Shown here: piece after piece, positions 47,140 through 59,150 of the stretch | Layout: every line of letters begins with the position of its first letter | Numbering within the stretch: the stretch's first letter is position 1 | Source: Amyelois transitella | Lineage: Eukaryota; Arthropoda; Insecta; Lepidoptera; Pyralidae | NCBI RefSeq assembly: GCF_032362555.1 | Contig: NC_083514.1 | Coordinates: 7,921,001 to 7,985,000 of the forward strand | Direction of reading: 5' to 3' | Length of the DNA: 64,000 nucleotides | Translations under genes and position numbers: made by a program | Notes under the pieces: generated by a model | Databases searched by the model: none | What the model saw: only the letters and a program-made list of their open reading frames with translations | What the model was told of the DNA's origin: nothing

Positions 47140-50100
47140 ATGGAAGAAGAAAGTAAGTTCATATATTACGAAGTGCAACTTTTAAGGTTAAATATAAGAA
47201 TCTGCAATACATAATCTCTTGTTTATTTCAGAACTTATTCGGAAGAAAAAGAAAGCTTTGAACGGTAGTAACAGACGAGCTTTAGCGGAGGCTTGTAATG
47301 ACTTGGCCACTTTTTACTACAAACATAATCGCTATAGTGATGCATTAGAAGAATATAAAAATGAAGCTTCTATTACTAAGGAGTTGGGTCTCAAACTTGA
47401 ATGGGGGACTTGCAACAGAATGATTGGTGAAATGTATATGTTGATGGCTGAGTTTGAAAAGGCTTTGAAGTATGAAGAGAGACATTTAGGTAAATCAAAT
47501 TCAAACTTTTATTTGCATAATATGAGTACAACAAGGTATTTTTATATGTACACCAGATCTTCATATTTACCCTTTCGGATGTTGCAAACATTTATTATGT
47601 ATTAGTAGATATACAAACTTATACATCTTTTTGATATAAGATATTATATCAAAAAGATGTATAATATAATTTCATTCTTCAAGGCAGGCCATGCTAACTC
47701 AATCTGTGTGGTTTCCTCCTTTTTACAAGTATAACAAAAGATCTTTACATGTTTCAATAAATCACAAAATTCTTAAAAACAATTAATATTTGAGGATTGT
47801 GTGCTTTATTTCAGTATTACTACAATGTTTGTTTCGGACACTTTTAGCAGGATATCCCATTTATACATACATATTTTATTCCAGCTATAGCCAAAGAGCT
47901 TAAGAATCAAGTAGAGGAGCAGCGGGCCCTGGCAACTTTGGGCAGAATATACTTATTGCAAGGACAGAGCACAAATGATAGTGATGAGACAAAAACTTCT
48001 CTGAAAGCAGCAGAGAAAGCATTCATGAAGGGACTTGTTTTATGTGAAAAGTAATAATTTTTTACATGTATTTTGTTGAATTTCTACTCTGTTATACTTC
48101 TGTTTGAATTGTATTATGTCTAAGCATTTATTTATCTTGTGCTACACAAATGCCAATCACCTGTTTGGTTTCTTACCACCCATCAGTTGAAGAGATTGCT
48201 TTAACGATAAGTCCGCCTTTGTACCATATCTGTCTTTTATGTAACCATAAGAGTTTTATCTATCTATATTAACTGTAAGGTATAGGGTTCAGAATTTGAG
48301 TTTCAGTCTGTCTATGACCAATACCTTAGGCTTAGGGTAATCATATGATGACATGGCACAATGTATCAGGAATGATAGAGGTCAACTGACCCACTTAAGA
48401 CATTGGCTAAGTTAATAATGTACAAATTCTTAAGATTAATCAGCTTTTTAGAATTTGGTTACATGTATATTAGTGCAAGTGCAACACTCACTTTAAGTGA
48501 TCCTATATGATAGTGCATTAGTATTAGTTATTGTAAAAATAATTTATATGGTTGGCAACAACAGGTTACTAACAAGCACTAATTTACAGTTTGAATGGAA
48601 AAGTTAACAAACATGAGCTCATGGACATGCGTGCCCGCCTTCTCCTCAACATTGGCGTTGTCCAAGAGTACCTGGGCTTTTTCGACAAGGCTGTGGATTG
48701 CATAAAGAAAGCAATTTCTATATGCAACAGTCAGGATTTGTATGAAGTCCTACACAACTGCTATATGACTGAGGCATCACTGTATTCTAATAAAAAGAAG
48801 GATTATGCTACAGCTTTGAGCTGTTTGAATAAGGCCCTAGAGGTTGCTAGTCGGCTTGAAGATAAGGTGAGTCCTTTATCGTTCAATGTAGCTATTAGAT
48901 CAGCAAGTGCATGGAGGCTGCTTGTTCTGTGGCACACCAGCCGATCACCATCCATGTCTCTTCCAATCTTCAGGTTATACAAGCTGTATCTTTAAAGGAG
49001 TGTTGCTCTTGGGTTTGCTTTCTCAAACAGCACCCCCCTTTCTTGACTCCCTGCAAAAGGTACAGTGGAAAAATAGATCAACTGGCAGAGAATGCTTTGT
49101 GGTATTTAGTCCACAAATTGACCATTTACGTGCATTAAGTTTAAATAAATAAATATGCTTGCCACTTGCTCTAGATTGATTATCCATTAGGTTATGATGA
49201 AAAACTATATTTTTCTGATTAGGCCTCAGTTGTTTATATTTTTTATTTATTTCCAGGTATTAAAAACCTGTGAGACTCTGTCAACGAAGGCTGACATTTT
49301 ATGCAAAATGTCTGATTACCAAAGTGCAAAACAAGTCCTGCTCAAAGCGTGGAAGTTAAAAACTCCAGATGAGGATGAAAGAGAAAATATTGAATCCAAT
49401 CTCAAAGTTGGTATGTAACTAATCTGTACTTAAAAGATGTTGTCAAACAGTTGATAAGAGGGATCTAAACATATTTAAGGACATATTATATCATGAATAG
49501 TGCACAAAATCTCAGAATGTTTGACCACCGTTCGCTTGCTACGAGACTACTAGCGGCCGGCGCCGTCACGATCAAAATAAATGAAATAGCGAATTTGCGT
49601 CGATTAAAAAAAATCTTGTTTATCTTGTATAAGTAATTAGGTAAAATTTTAACGTTATATTTTCTAACTTTTTTAAATGAGAATCAGATATCGGGTGCTC
49701 CCTTTCAATATGCAACGCGATTTACCAAACATCCTCTATATATAATAATCAATAGAAGCCTTTTATAAATTATGATAAAGCAAGATTTTTATAAATTAAC
49801 CATTATGTATCTGATGTGTTTAGTTTGGTCTAATTTAAAACTAATGAAAAAAAAAAACTCCCTCCAAAATATTCTTTTTAACCAGGTTATCAGCGAACTT
49901 TTATTTCGTTCTACAAGCGAAATAATTTGTAGGCCAGTTCAGTAACTTACGACGCAATACCCATTACAGTTGCAGCTATGTGTTACACTGAAGACCTGCT
50001 CATATCAACGAATCCATCGGACCACTTGACCTTCAAGAAACTATACGAGAAGCTCGGAGACGGGGCTTGTCACCTTCGGAATTACTCGGGGGCCGTCGAG

Positions 50101-53100
50101 TATTACCTGAAAATGTTAGACCACGCGGAATTGAATGGAGATTGTGGGAAGACACTCATTCCTATTTATGTCAGGTAAGATATTGATTAAAAATGATTTG
50201 CTGAAAATCATATGGTATATTTAAATCTGGTCATCCGTCTACAATATAGCTCTTAGAGAAAATCTAATAAACGTGGGAGTTTTATTTTAGGCCATGGGTT
50301 AGTAACCTGTCACTATTTAAATCTCAATTCCGTCATTAAGCCATACATCTGAACGTGGCTAATCAGTGACGTAGGGTAAAAAAGGCAATTTTTTTATCTG
50401 CTTGGCTGATTGGCAGATAATGATGTTAGCATTAAGTAGTTATTTTAAACCTAATTAATTAAGTTATGATTAAATAGTCTTTAGCCTCTAAATGTGGCCT
50501 TTAAGACTGTGGGCTCTGTCTGTTCCGTAATAGATTAAAGACGTGATATATGTGTGTACCTTTCAGCCTGTACCAAACCTACAAAGACATGGGTTGCTAC
50601 AGTGAAGCTTTGCAGTACTATCAAAAGGAGTATGATCTTATAAAGGATGTGCCCAAAGAAGCATTTACCACGTTATACAACATCGCTGAGACACTATTTT
50701 TGGCTAAGAAACCTTATGAATTAGTTGAGAAAGCGTGTATCGACGCTAGGAATGCTGTAAGTCTATCTTCTTTTTGTTGTGGTGTTTTTCAATTGCATTA
50801 TTAAGCTGCATCATCTTTTGCATCATGTAGGCGATGGGCTAGTAGTTAGCACTGTCGCAATTTGAATCCCATTTCCGTCATTAAGTCCATCATTGAAAAA
50901 GGCCTTACATTTTTTATGACTGTGTTGGCTCTGTCTACCCAATAAACAATAAATGTATACATGTAATTTCGAATCCAGGCACGCGAATGGAACAAGAGAA
51001 AGTACGAAATAAGAGTCCTGAAAAACCTCCTGAAATACCAAGAGGAGTACTTTGAGACGGACAAAATGGAGGATATTAAGAATGAACTCCGTTTGTTGGG
51101 TTACGATGACTTCGATCATTTGGACAATTCTGAGGATGACCAGAGTTCGGCTGGCTGCGAGGAGGACACCACTCATATTGGAGACGATATATGCCTTGAA
51201 GACCTGACTGGTATGAATAACGTTGAATTTCTTAATTATTAGCCTATTTTAAAGATTAAAGTGCTTCACGAGCTGCGCAACGGCGGCTAAGAGAATATAT
51301 TTGTAATTTTGTATGTTTGTTATGAATAAACTCAAAAACTCTTGATTTTGAAACTACTGGTCTGGTTTTTACGAAATTTGGCACAGATTTTAGAATAGAC
51401 CTTCGGGTGTGACATAGGTTACTAGATTAGTTAGATTCTCTGAGACATGGGAAATTCCAGATAAAAGTAAGTCTGTTTAAAATCTCAAGTTTATAATAAT
51501 AATTTATTCATTCACAGATTTATCTGACACGAACGAGGAAGATGTAGCTGATGCTAAAAGGGAGACCAGAAGGAGGGGTAAAGGCTTTGCAATTAAAAAG
51601 AACATGAAAGGCGAAACTCAACTGCATGTAGTGAGTATATCTTCAATTAGAACTGGGCTTAACCAATTATCATATTATACTTCCTTTAATTATGCATACA
51701 TACATATAATCACGTCTATAACCCTTGCGGGGTAGTCAGAGCCTTGAAAATACTGATAGGCCATGTTCAGCTATCTTATAATTATCTCATTCTTAATTCT
51801 TCATATTATAATAACTGACATGATTGTTACATTACAGCTACTTACAAACCTGTAATATTTTTCTTTTTTATCTTCCCTCAACTATATTAACAGCAAAATG
51901 AAACAATATATTTAGTCCTTTTATAAATGGATGAACTACTTAATTTGTTTCTTTCGAACAGCAGAATTGTTTGTCGGTAGATAAAATTTTAAGGAAGCAA
52001 TATCAATTTTTAATTTCCGGATCATCATAATATTATTTGGTCTTCCAGGCTTGTATATCCGGTAATAAGTTGTTAGTAGAACGGCTTATAGGCAAAGGCC
52101 ATCCCGTGAACGTGAGAGATAACGCCGGATGGCTGCCTTTGCACGAGGCCTGCATACATGGACACGTGGAAGTCGCCAATATTTTAATTAACAATGGGGC
52201 CAATGTCAACGATAGGGGAGGGTCGAACTGCGATGGTGAGTTACTTAGTTTAGTTAGATTAAGTATAGCGTAAGCAAATCGACTTATTTTAAACGGACTT
52301 GTGGACGTTATTAATAAGAATCAGTACTTGATGCTTAGAATTCGTGCAGTCTGCCGTCGACTCTGGTCTTGCCGACATTAAAAGCTGTATAATTAAGCGG
52401 CTCAGTTCAACGTTGCTGCCAGTGTTGCTCACTTGGCGCTGTCAGCGCTAAATATCAAAAAATCATACGCCTTTTTGAACATTAGGTATAATTTTAAAAT
52501 TACTACAAATTTTACACAAAGTAAATGGACGTTTTTTTTCTTGTCAATATTTTTTATCTGAAAAGTTTAGATATGTTGGTACATTCTCAGATCAGCAAAT
52601 ACTAACTTCTTAGAGAATGAGATGTTTGAATGCAACACAAAAATAAATCTTAAATATTAAGATAACTGTAATCTTTTTTATTTCTAATAATTTCAGGAAT
52701 AACACCATTATACGACGCAGCAAGCAATGGCCACTTAGAAGTCGTTCAATTGTTATTAGAAAAAGGTGCGATTCCATCTTTAAAAACGGATTTCGGCGAA
52801 ACGCCTCTAAATGTTCTTCAAAAATGGCGGACTGGCACTATTTTGACTAAAGATGAAGAAAATATGTACAATAATATTTGCAACAAAATACACAACCTGA
52901 AAGATAAAACTAATGTTACAGATAAAATTGAACATGTCCTCAATAGATCTAAATCTAAGACTCCAATAAAACCTGTCAAAGATAAAACACCACCAAGTAC
53001 TTCAAAAATCACAAGCAAAATCAAAGAATTGAGATCACCAGAATTCAAAAGACGTAATATAATTCAAGATGACAGTGACGAAGATATGGATTTATCGCAA

Positions 53101-56100
53101 AATATAAAGAATCTAGCTGCATTTCCTTCAGATGATTCAAATGATTCTGATTCAAGTGACGGTAGATCAAACGAATCATTAAAAAGTAAGAGTAAAGATA
53201 GAAATACCGGTGTTAATGAATACAGAAGTGCAATATCTGCTTTGAGAAATAGAAATATAGATGAGTTGCCGGAAGTTGATGTTAAGAAGTCTAAACCAAA
53301 ACCAGCGTTATTAGACCCCGAAGAAGTGGACGATGATTGGTTAGATGACGATTTAGGATTAAATAATAAATCTAAAAGACGAAAATTAAGTGATCCCTTA
53401 GCTACTGTTACAACAAAGAAACCTTCGTATGACAGTATTAAAGATACTATAGAGAATTTAAATAAGATTGAACCATTAACTGATAATAACACTTTAAAAC
53501 GTAAATCTCGTGTAAGCAATGTTGTGGATATAAGCGATAATAGTTTAGATTCCACTGAAAATATTTGTCCTAAAAAATCCACAGCTGAACCTTTTAAAAA
53601 CATTAGGAATGATCTAAATGAATCAAGATCAAAAGATAGTAGAGAGAATATGAGAAGGAGGTGTAAAACTCAAAGTACCTTACTCAAAGCTGGCTTTCAA
53701 AGGAAGAGAGATGACGACTCAAGTAACAGTGGAAGCGAGTCAGAATTTACTAGAAATAACGATTCCATTATACGCTCCTCAACTCCATCGTTTTCGCGCA
53801 AATCTTCTAGTGAAAATTTTTGTTTTAATTCCAACGATGGTTTTAATGTAGTCCATAATTTGAATACCAATATAGTGCAACCAGTAAATATGATACAACC
53901 GATCAATATAGTTCAGTCTTCGAAGAGCGGGCGTCCGATAAAGACGCAAATTTTGCCACCTGCTGCCGTTAAAGTGCAAGTAGAAGACAAAGTGTTGTTG
54001 ATATCTTTGAAACTGGACACGATAAATAAATTGACAATCAGCTGGCTGGTTGAGGAAGTTAAATCGAGGTATTACAAGTAAGTATTATTTTTAACTATTC
54101 TGTTCTTTGTGTTGACTTCGGCTGCTGAAAATCGAAATCCTTGTAATAATTCAAAATTTGATCCCCTGTATTGCCACCAGAGGGGTGGGGAGACATTTTT
54201 GTATACCAGTTTAACTAGGACCAAACATAACACATCTGAGAAAACTGCATTCAAACAGACTCACATAAACATAGATTCTAAAAATATATTTTTTTATACT
54301 GTTCGTCAGTGGAAATCCAATATCAATATCTTTCAAGTATAGACATCATTAACTTACAATCTATACTAATATTATAAAGCTGAAGAGTTTGTTTTGTTTG
54401 TTTATTTGTTTGTTTAAACGCGCTAATCTCAGAAACTACTGAACCGATTTGAATAATTCTTTCACTGTTAGATAGTCTATTTATCGAGGAAGGCTATAGG
54501 GTACATTTTATCCCGGATTTCCTACGGGAAACGTCAACAATGCAGGTGAAAGTTGAATGAGTCGGCCATCTGCGAGCTTTCCACGCGAACGCTACGCAAA
54601 CCAACAAAGATATAGTAAAATAATGTACTAAAGATGTAGTACTCATTTTTTGCCACAAAAAAGTCCGCGAGAGCATATATCTATCTCTTAAGGTTTACTT
54701 ACAATAACCACTTTTATGTTCATTTTTTAAGATTATTTTTTCATTATAAACATGAGTTATTTTGAAACCAATTTTCTTTAATTCAGTATTAATCCTTATC
54801 CAAATAAATATGTTTATTACTTTCGGCTTTTCATGTAGACTAAAATTGCCATTTACAGTATATAAATCAGACGAATAGGTTTTGAGATATAGTCGTTATA
54901 AGCAATTTGCAGCGAAACATTTAATACGGCGAACCAGTGTTCTTTCTAATACGCGTGACCGCCTGACCTTTTATTTATTAAAATTGGACCAGTAGTTTTG
55001 GAGATATATGCTAACATTGGTTTGCACAAACAAACACACAAACGCACAACCTCTCACACTAAACGCATATATACGGTCTCCGTTCGGTCGCGGGTAATGA
55101 TGTGGGCCAAGTCGTCGCCAAGTCGCATAATAATTAGCAGCTATAATTGATAAAGCCGAGGAGGATGTTTGCAAAACTAAATATGATGCCCAAAATAACT
55201 ATTCCACGCGGACGAAGTCGCGGGCACAGCTAGTTTTATTATATGTATTGAATTTTTTTTCAGACTGACAGGCGTCCGTCCCGTATTCAGCCTGATGACA
55301 TCAGACGGGGCTATACTATCGGAAGATGACCCTCTAAGCTTGGTGCTCTCGTCTCCAGAACTGAAGACTTGCGTCACCAACTGGAAGGCGTCACCTGCTG
55401 AGGAAAGATATCTCGAATGCTGTGACGCTTTGGGACTTTGTAAGTTTCTATTCATTAAATACATACATAAAATCACCACGATCTTTTATCTTTTCGCGCA
55501 AATTTTAAAAGGCGATGCGCTAGTTATCAGCCCCTATCTCTTATTTTCATTTCACGGATGAGAATATGTAAATAAGTATTCTTACTAAATTATAAAGCGG
55601 CAAGCGAAGTACCCGATTCGACTGAGCTTACATGAAGAGAATTATGAATGTGGATCTAGCGAAAGAAGTATGCATTGAGATCAAGTGAAATATACTTAGT
55701 CTCTGCTTATTCCTTCGGGAAAAGGCGTGATTTGATGTACGACTGGTTCAAAATAATTTCTTTCACAGCAACATCAGAAGAGATCCGGCAAGCGATAGGC
55801 AGAAGCCACGCGACACACCGCCTTGCGCTCGGCACGCGGACCTTGCCTCCCTCACAGATCAGACCACTATTCCGGGCCATGACACACCAGACACACATCA
55901 CCGCCATATTGATATCCAACAATAATCTAGGAGACGACGGCATGAAATACCTAGCCGAATGTCTCTGCACATTGAGGCATTTACAACAACTAGACCTGAG
56001 CAGAAATAATATCACGCAAGACGGAACGAAATACCTTTTAAATATATTTGAAAAATCCACTCGGCCTATATGCCAATCTCTTGAAGATTTAGACATGAAT

Positions 56101-57055
56101 TACAATCCTATATCAGATGAGGGCTTTGGAAATATCGTGAAATTATGTCAGCATGTGCGGCTAAAAGTGTTGAAGTTAAATAATTGTAAGATAACTGAGA
56201 ATGCTTTGAATGAAACAGTTAAATCGAATATGAATTTTGATAGTATAGAATGTATAGATTTAAGTAATAATGAGATTAAACAAGCGATGGTTAGTTGTCT
56301 AATGACGTCGTTGAATCCTAATGTATTGACGGAATTGGAGCTGGATAATATTGGTGTACAAGGGAGTGTGGTAGGGTGTGTTGCAGCCTTTATGGATTCG
56401 GCTAAGGAATTGAAGATCAGAAGATTCGGCCTATCTGATTGTAAATTAGTGGATGGACAGTTTATGAGAGTATTCAGGTTTGTGTTACATTTATTCTTAA
56501 ATATTTAAATTTATATTCAGCAAATGAGTTTGTAAAGCCAATACTTATTAGCCTCTCAAACGTCCAATTTTCGTCCAGAAAGTGTTCAAACTGTACTACA
56601 CAACTTATTTATTTTGAAAGAAAGGATTTGATGATCCTGAAATTCTCGCCTAAACGAAAATCAACGGGATTTGTCATGCTCCTTTTCTCAATAAATCTAT
56701 CATTTACAGGTCTCTAGGTCGCGCCAAGCATCTTCAAGCTATAACTCTCAAGCATAACCTTCTAACTTTTATCACACTGAAGAAACTTCTACAAAGGCAG
56801 CCGCCAGTGCCGCAAATAAACTTAGATGGATGTCAAGACATATTCAAATATTCGCCCGACTCGGACTTCCAAGTATGGCTACCAGCCATAGATTTCGGAA
56901 GATGTATACCAGAGATAAACGTGACTCCTCTGTCACAAACGGACGCAGAGAGGGAAAGTTTTAAGTCATTCTCGAAGACATGGTTAAACTGCTTCAAAGG
57001 GAGAGGAGTGATTGAACATTGTGATGGTGGTGTTATTAGGTTTACAGCCAAGTGA
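47140..57055 (+). CDS. TONSL: Tonsoku-like replication-fork repair scaffold (14 exons)
   Basis: Joined exons encode 1468 residues: 47140-47152, 47232-47489, 47885-48050, 48590-48866, 49257-49410, 49970-50174, 50567-50756, 50979-51210, 51518-51630, 52049-52235, 52697-54077, 55264-55439, 55769-56477, 56710-57055. Every phase closes. Architecture: TPR repeats (about 1-440); an acidic segment; three ankyrin repeats (about 525-640, with [20 protein letters not shown] and [20 protein letters not shown]); a long Ser/Lys/Asp-rich disordered linker encoded by exon 11; a ubiquitin-like fold (about 1030-1105); leucine-rich repeats (about 1118-1400, [12 protein letters not shown] and [12 protein letters not shown]). 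This exact order is diagnostic of TONSL. TONSL works with MMS22L; its ankyrin domain reads histone H4 unmethylated at K20 on new chromatin and it promotes RAD51 loading at stalled forks. The first exon is only 13 bases. Confidence 0.93.
47620..47663. repeat. Perfect 20-bp inverted repeat in TONSL intron 2
   Basis: 'tatacatctttttgatataa' at 47620-47639 is followed by a 4-base loop and its exact reverse complement at 47644-47663. It could form a cruciform in DNA or a tight hairpin in the nascent RNA. Confidence 0.85.
48051..48589. other. TONSL intron 3
   Basis: AT-rich sequence with no repeat or hidden exon that I recognise. Confidence 0.45.
49411..49969. other. TONSL intron 5
   Basis: Mostly AT-rich. 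A short GC-rich patch at 49551-49572 ('tagcggccggcgccgtcacg') stands out but has no clear identity. Confidence 0.4.
50278..50548 (-). repeat. CATA-linked repeat, split copy in TONSL intron 6
   Basis: Positions 50278-50362 ('ggccatgggttagtaacctg', 'aatctcaattccgtcattaa') and 50490-50548 ('tctaaatgtggcctttaaga', 'gtgggctctgtctgttccgt') are the two halves of one minus-oriented copy, split by about 130 unrelated bases. The right half ends about 20 bases before the exon 7 acceptor. Confidence 0.7.
50826..50960 (-). repeat. CATA-linked repeat in TONSL intron 7
   Basis: 'gtaggcgatgggctagtagt', 'atttgaatcccatttccgtc' and 'gtgttggctctgtctaccca' identify it. It fills most of the 222-base intron and ends close to the acceptor of exon 8. 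Confidence 0.7.
51270..51455 (+). repeat. Repeat-class fragment in TONSL intron 8
   Basis: It begins 'cttcacgagctgcgcaacgg' and continues 'aaaaactcttgattttgaaa', 'ttttacgaaatttggcacag' and 'agaccttcgggtgtgacat'. The order matches a widespread lepidopteran repeat whose name I do not know. Confidence 0.5.
51691..51775 (+). repeat. CATA-linked repeat fragment in TONSL intron 9
   Basis: It reads 'catacatacatataatcacg', 'acccttgcggggtagtcaga' and 'ctgataggccatgttcagct'; only the CATA end is present. Confidence 0.75.
52236..52696. other. TONSL intron 10
   Basis: A less AT-rich block (52340-52450, 'gtctgccgtcgactctggtc', 'gtgttgctcacttggcgctg') may be a repeat remnant. No exon is seen. Confidence 0.35.
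54362..55238 (-). repeat. Composite repeat insertion in TONSL intron 11
   Basis: It is bounded by 'atactaatattataaagctg' on the left and 'gcgggcacagctagttttat' on the right, the two canonical ends of a very common lepidopteran repeat class. The inside reads 'ctgaaccgatttgaataatt', 'ggctatagggtacattttat' and 'tcccggatttcctacgggaa'. A second end-like 'cgcgggtaatgatgtgg' at 55089 suggests two nested copies. Confidence 0.65.
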
Positions 57056-57547
57056 ATTTTGAGAATTTATATAAAGTGAGAATGCTTTGATGCATTTTTA
57101 GTGTATGTTAATTACGATCAAAATTGTAAGGAACCAGCTAATTTAGGAGGTTTTTGTAAGATAGTTCATAGTTAAAAATTTAACATAAAAAAGAAATAAA
57201 AGGAGGTCTCTACTTGACTCTACCGAAGTGTTGGCTCTTAATATAAAAAGAAATAACAGTATGGTACTTTAGCAGCAGAGCAGTTGTTAATACTGGAAGG
57301 AGTGTGTATTAATATACTCACTTTATCATGGTACAAAAAATTAACGGAAAATGTATTTTTGATAAGATGTATTTATTGTTTTTAGTTGAATTTGTTTAAA
57401 ATTTTCATGTAAATAAATAGCAGTAAGGCAATTAAATCTTTCATTCTATTTTGTAGTTTTTGTATTATTTTGACTTAAGTACATATATCTTTCTTTGGAA
57501 TGATTTTTAATTTTGCCACGAATATGGTTTTTTTATTTTATTTTTAA
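57056..57547. other. TONSL: 3' untranslated region and flank of TONSL
   Basis: AATAAA signals at 57195-57200 and 57412-57417 are candidates for the TONSL transcript end. The rest is AT-rich. Confidence 0.55.
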
Positions 57548-57877
57548 CTAGCTTCCGCCCGACTCCGCTTGTGTAAAAAGAATAGGCTATTTGACAAAGT
57601 TCTAAAAACTATCTTAGGGTATTTATTTGTTTATAAGAAGCCCTACAAAAATACTTTTCTGCCTTTATTACAGCTATTTTATAAAAAAAATCGAAAAAGA
57701 AATTGAAATATTCAAATATGCCGCCAAAACGCGACTTTTAGCAATATGGCGGCCATGGCATGCAGTGACGTAAATTTCGTGTAAATATCATACAAAGCTT
57801 GTTGGTGTTTCGAAAAGTTTTTATTTTCTTTTGTTTTATTTAACTTGTGCCACATCATATGTGTGAAAATTATTAAA

Positions 57878-58006
57878 ATGAGTTCCTATAAATGTTGTGC
57901 AGTGCCTCAATGCACTAATACAACAATAAAATCTCCTACGAAACTGTTTTTTTCTGTGCCGATGGATTTGAATATTCGCAAGAAGTGGTTTCAGATCATG
58001 TTCTAA
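57878..58006 (+). pseudogene. Truncated THAP zinc-finger ORF
   Basis: The 42-codon frame starts MSSYKCCAVPQC and continues with a F-x-V-P segment and RKKWFQ, which fits the first half of a THAP domain (C-x4-C, then P, then a conserved W). The second Cys/His pair of the C2CH finger is missing because a stop follows at 58004-58006. It is likely the remnant of a transposase-like protein and cannot form a complete zinc site as it stands. Confidence 0.6.
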
Positions 58007-58033
58007 GATCAGTGGTTACCAAGATATACTTAC

Positions 58034-58161
58034 ATTGATGTTTTCACATTCCTCAGTTCGGCATCATAGAAATCTAGATTGTTTTTGAAGAAGACGCCAA
58101 CCATTATTGCGTCCACTTTTGGTAGGTTTCGACTGTCAGCTTTCGCGGAATTGGTTTCCAT
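58034..58161 (-). other. Minus-strand coding start with splice donor in the mini-element
   Basis: An ATG at 58161 opens a 42-residue reading (METNSAKADSRNLPKVDAIM, then a Phe-rich stretch) that ends exactly at a strong donor, AAT|GTAAGTA, at 58034/58033. I believe similar peptides recur in lepidopteran predicted proteins but cannot verify it here. The function is unknown; a partner exon is not present in the element. Confidence 0.45.
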
Positions 58162-58602
58162 TATTAAATACCTATGTTATCTGAGTAATCCTGAGCGATC
58201 AAACACTTATAAAATCTTGAAAAATAATAGCGAACACTAAGGAACGGTACTATCCACAGTCTGTTTATGGATAATTGACGTCATAACAGAAACAGCCAAT
58301 CACGTTCGTTTTTAGTCACGTGACAGCTGCATAAAAAACCCTAATTTTATGAGACGGATTTTGTTAAAATAATGCAATATTTTTATCTCGCGTTAATACA
58401 AATCGCTCCAAAAAAATTATATTAAGACTGATGACATAAAAGAAATGTATATTTTTAAAACAGTCAAATAGCCTATTGTCCTCCATGCTGCGCACGAAAG
58501 AAACTAACGAAAAAAAAGGGACTTTCAAGAAATCGGTTCAGTGGTTTAGCTTTAAAGAGATATCTAACATACTTTCGCATTTACAATATTAGTAAAGATA
58601 GG

Positions 58603-59066
58603 AGAAAGAGACGCAAAGTTCTTTGAGTAATTTTAATGAGAAGTTTCCAAGTCCAATTTCTAAGTAATTAACTACTTCATCCAAGTTTCATCTTTCGTAA
58701 CAAGTCCTTTCGGGATGCACAGTAAGACTTAGAGTTGTGTTCAACTTGGTGCCAGGTACCTGGCACTGGCACTTTTCCTCTGTGTTTTGCCTACATGCCG
58801 ACACCAAACGTCCGTCTTTGGCTGACAATGACATCTTATGTCAATGTCATGTTATTGTTTTGTCTGTCATTCATTCATTTCACTTCACAAACAGATCGGG
58901 CGGCATATAGATCAAAAAATAAATTAATAACTTAGATAATTAATATTAATATCTGTGATCACAAATCCTTTCCATTGTTTCTGGGGTTGTTTCGGAGTAA
59001 TATCAGACGTTTCGAATTTTGATAGAACTGTTAGAACATCTTCCACCTCATAATTATCTTAAATCA
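58603..59066. other. Intergenic stretch
   Basis: No gene or repeat is supported; the 66-codon frame at 58735-58935 shows no domain. Confidence 0.4.
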
Positions 59067-59150
59067 TCAGTGCGCGTATCGCGTATAGTTCGAGTGACCA
59101 AGAAGTTTGAAATATTGAAGCCTCCGCAGCATACTTAGTTCAACAAAGTG
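59067..59150 (+). promoter_or_regulatory. Possible 5' leader exon, plus strand
   Basis: An initiator match TCAGT at 59067-59071 begins a stretch of locally higher CpG content ('gcgcgtatcgcgtatagttc'). It is followed about 80 bases later by a strong donor, AAAGTG|GTAAGT, at 59150/59151. There is no ATG-started ORF of any length, as expected for a leader. The rest of the window would then be its first intron, with the coding exons outside to the right. This is motif-based inference. Confidence 0.35.

Larger units (their letters stand above)
57581..58477. mobile_element. THAP-containing mini-element, internally deleted
   Basis: The segment is bracketed by AATAGGCTATTTGAC (57581-57595) and its exact reverse complement (58463-58477). 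Inside, a THAP-type zinc-finger start reads rightwards and a second coding start with a splice donor reads leftwards, so the two face each other. That is how an element with genes at both ends would look after losing its middle. THAP domains are the DNA-binding module of P-element-type transposases. The brackets also resemble an 11-base direct repeat (AATAGgCTATT and AATAGcCTATT), so they may be target-site sequence, not inverted repeats. Confidence 0.5.
57548..58602 (+). repeat. 'aactagcttccgcccgactc' repeat, host of a nested element
   Basis: The outer left end 'aactagcttccgcccgactc' and the outer right end 'catactttcgcatttacaat' + 'attagtaaagatag' are the two ends of the same class as 54362-55238. 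The copy is split by an insertion of about 0.9 kb. Confidence 0.6.

Noticed and set aside
53064..53603. 179-codon minus open frame
   Set aside because: It is the antisense shadow of the Ser/Asp/Lys-rich linker of TONSL exon 11.
55707..56096. 129-codon minus open frame
   Set aside because: It is antisense to the well-supported leucine-rich-repeat exon of TONSL.
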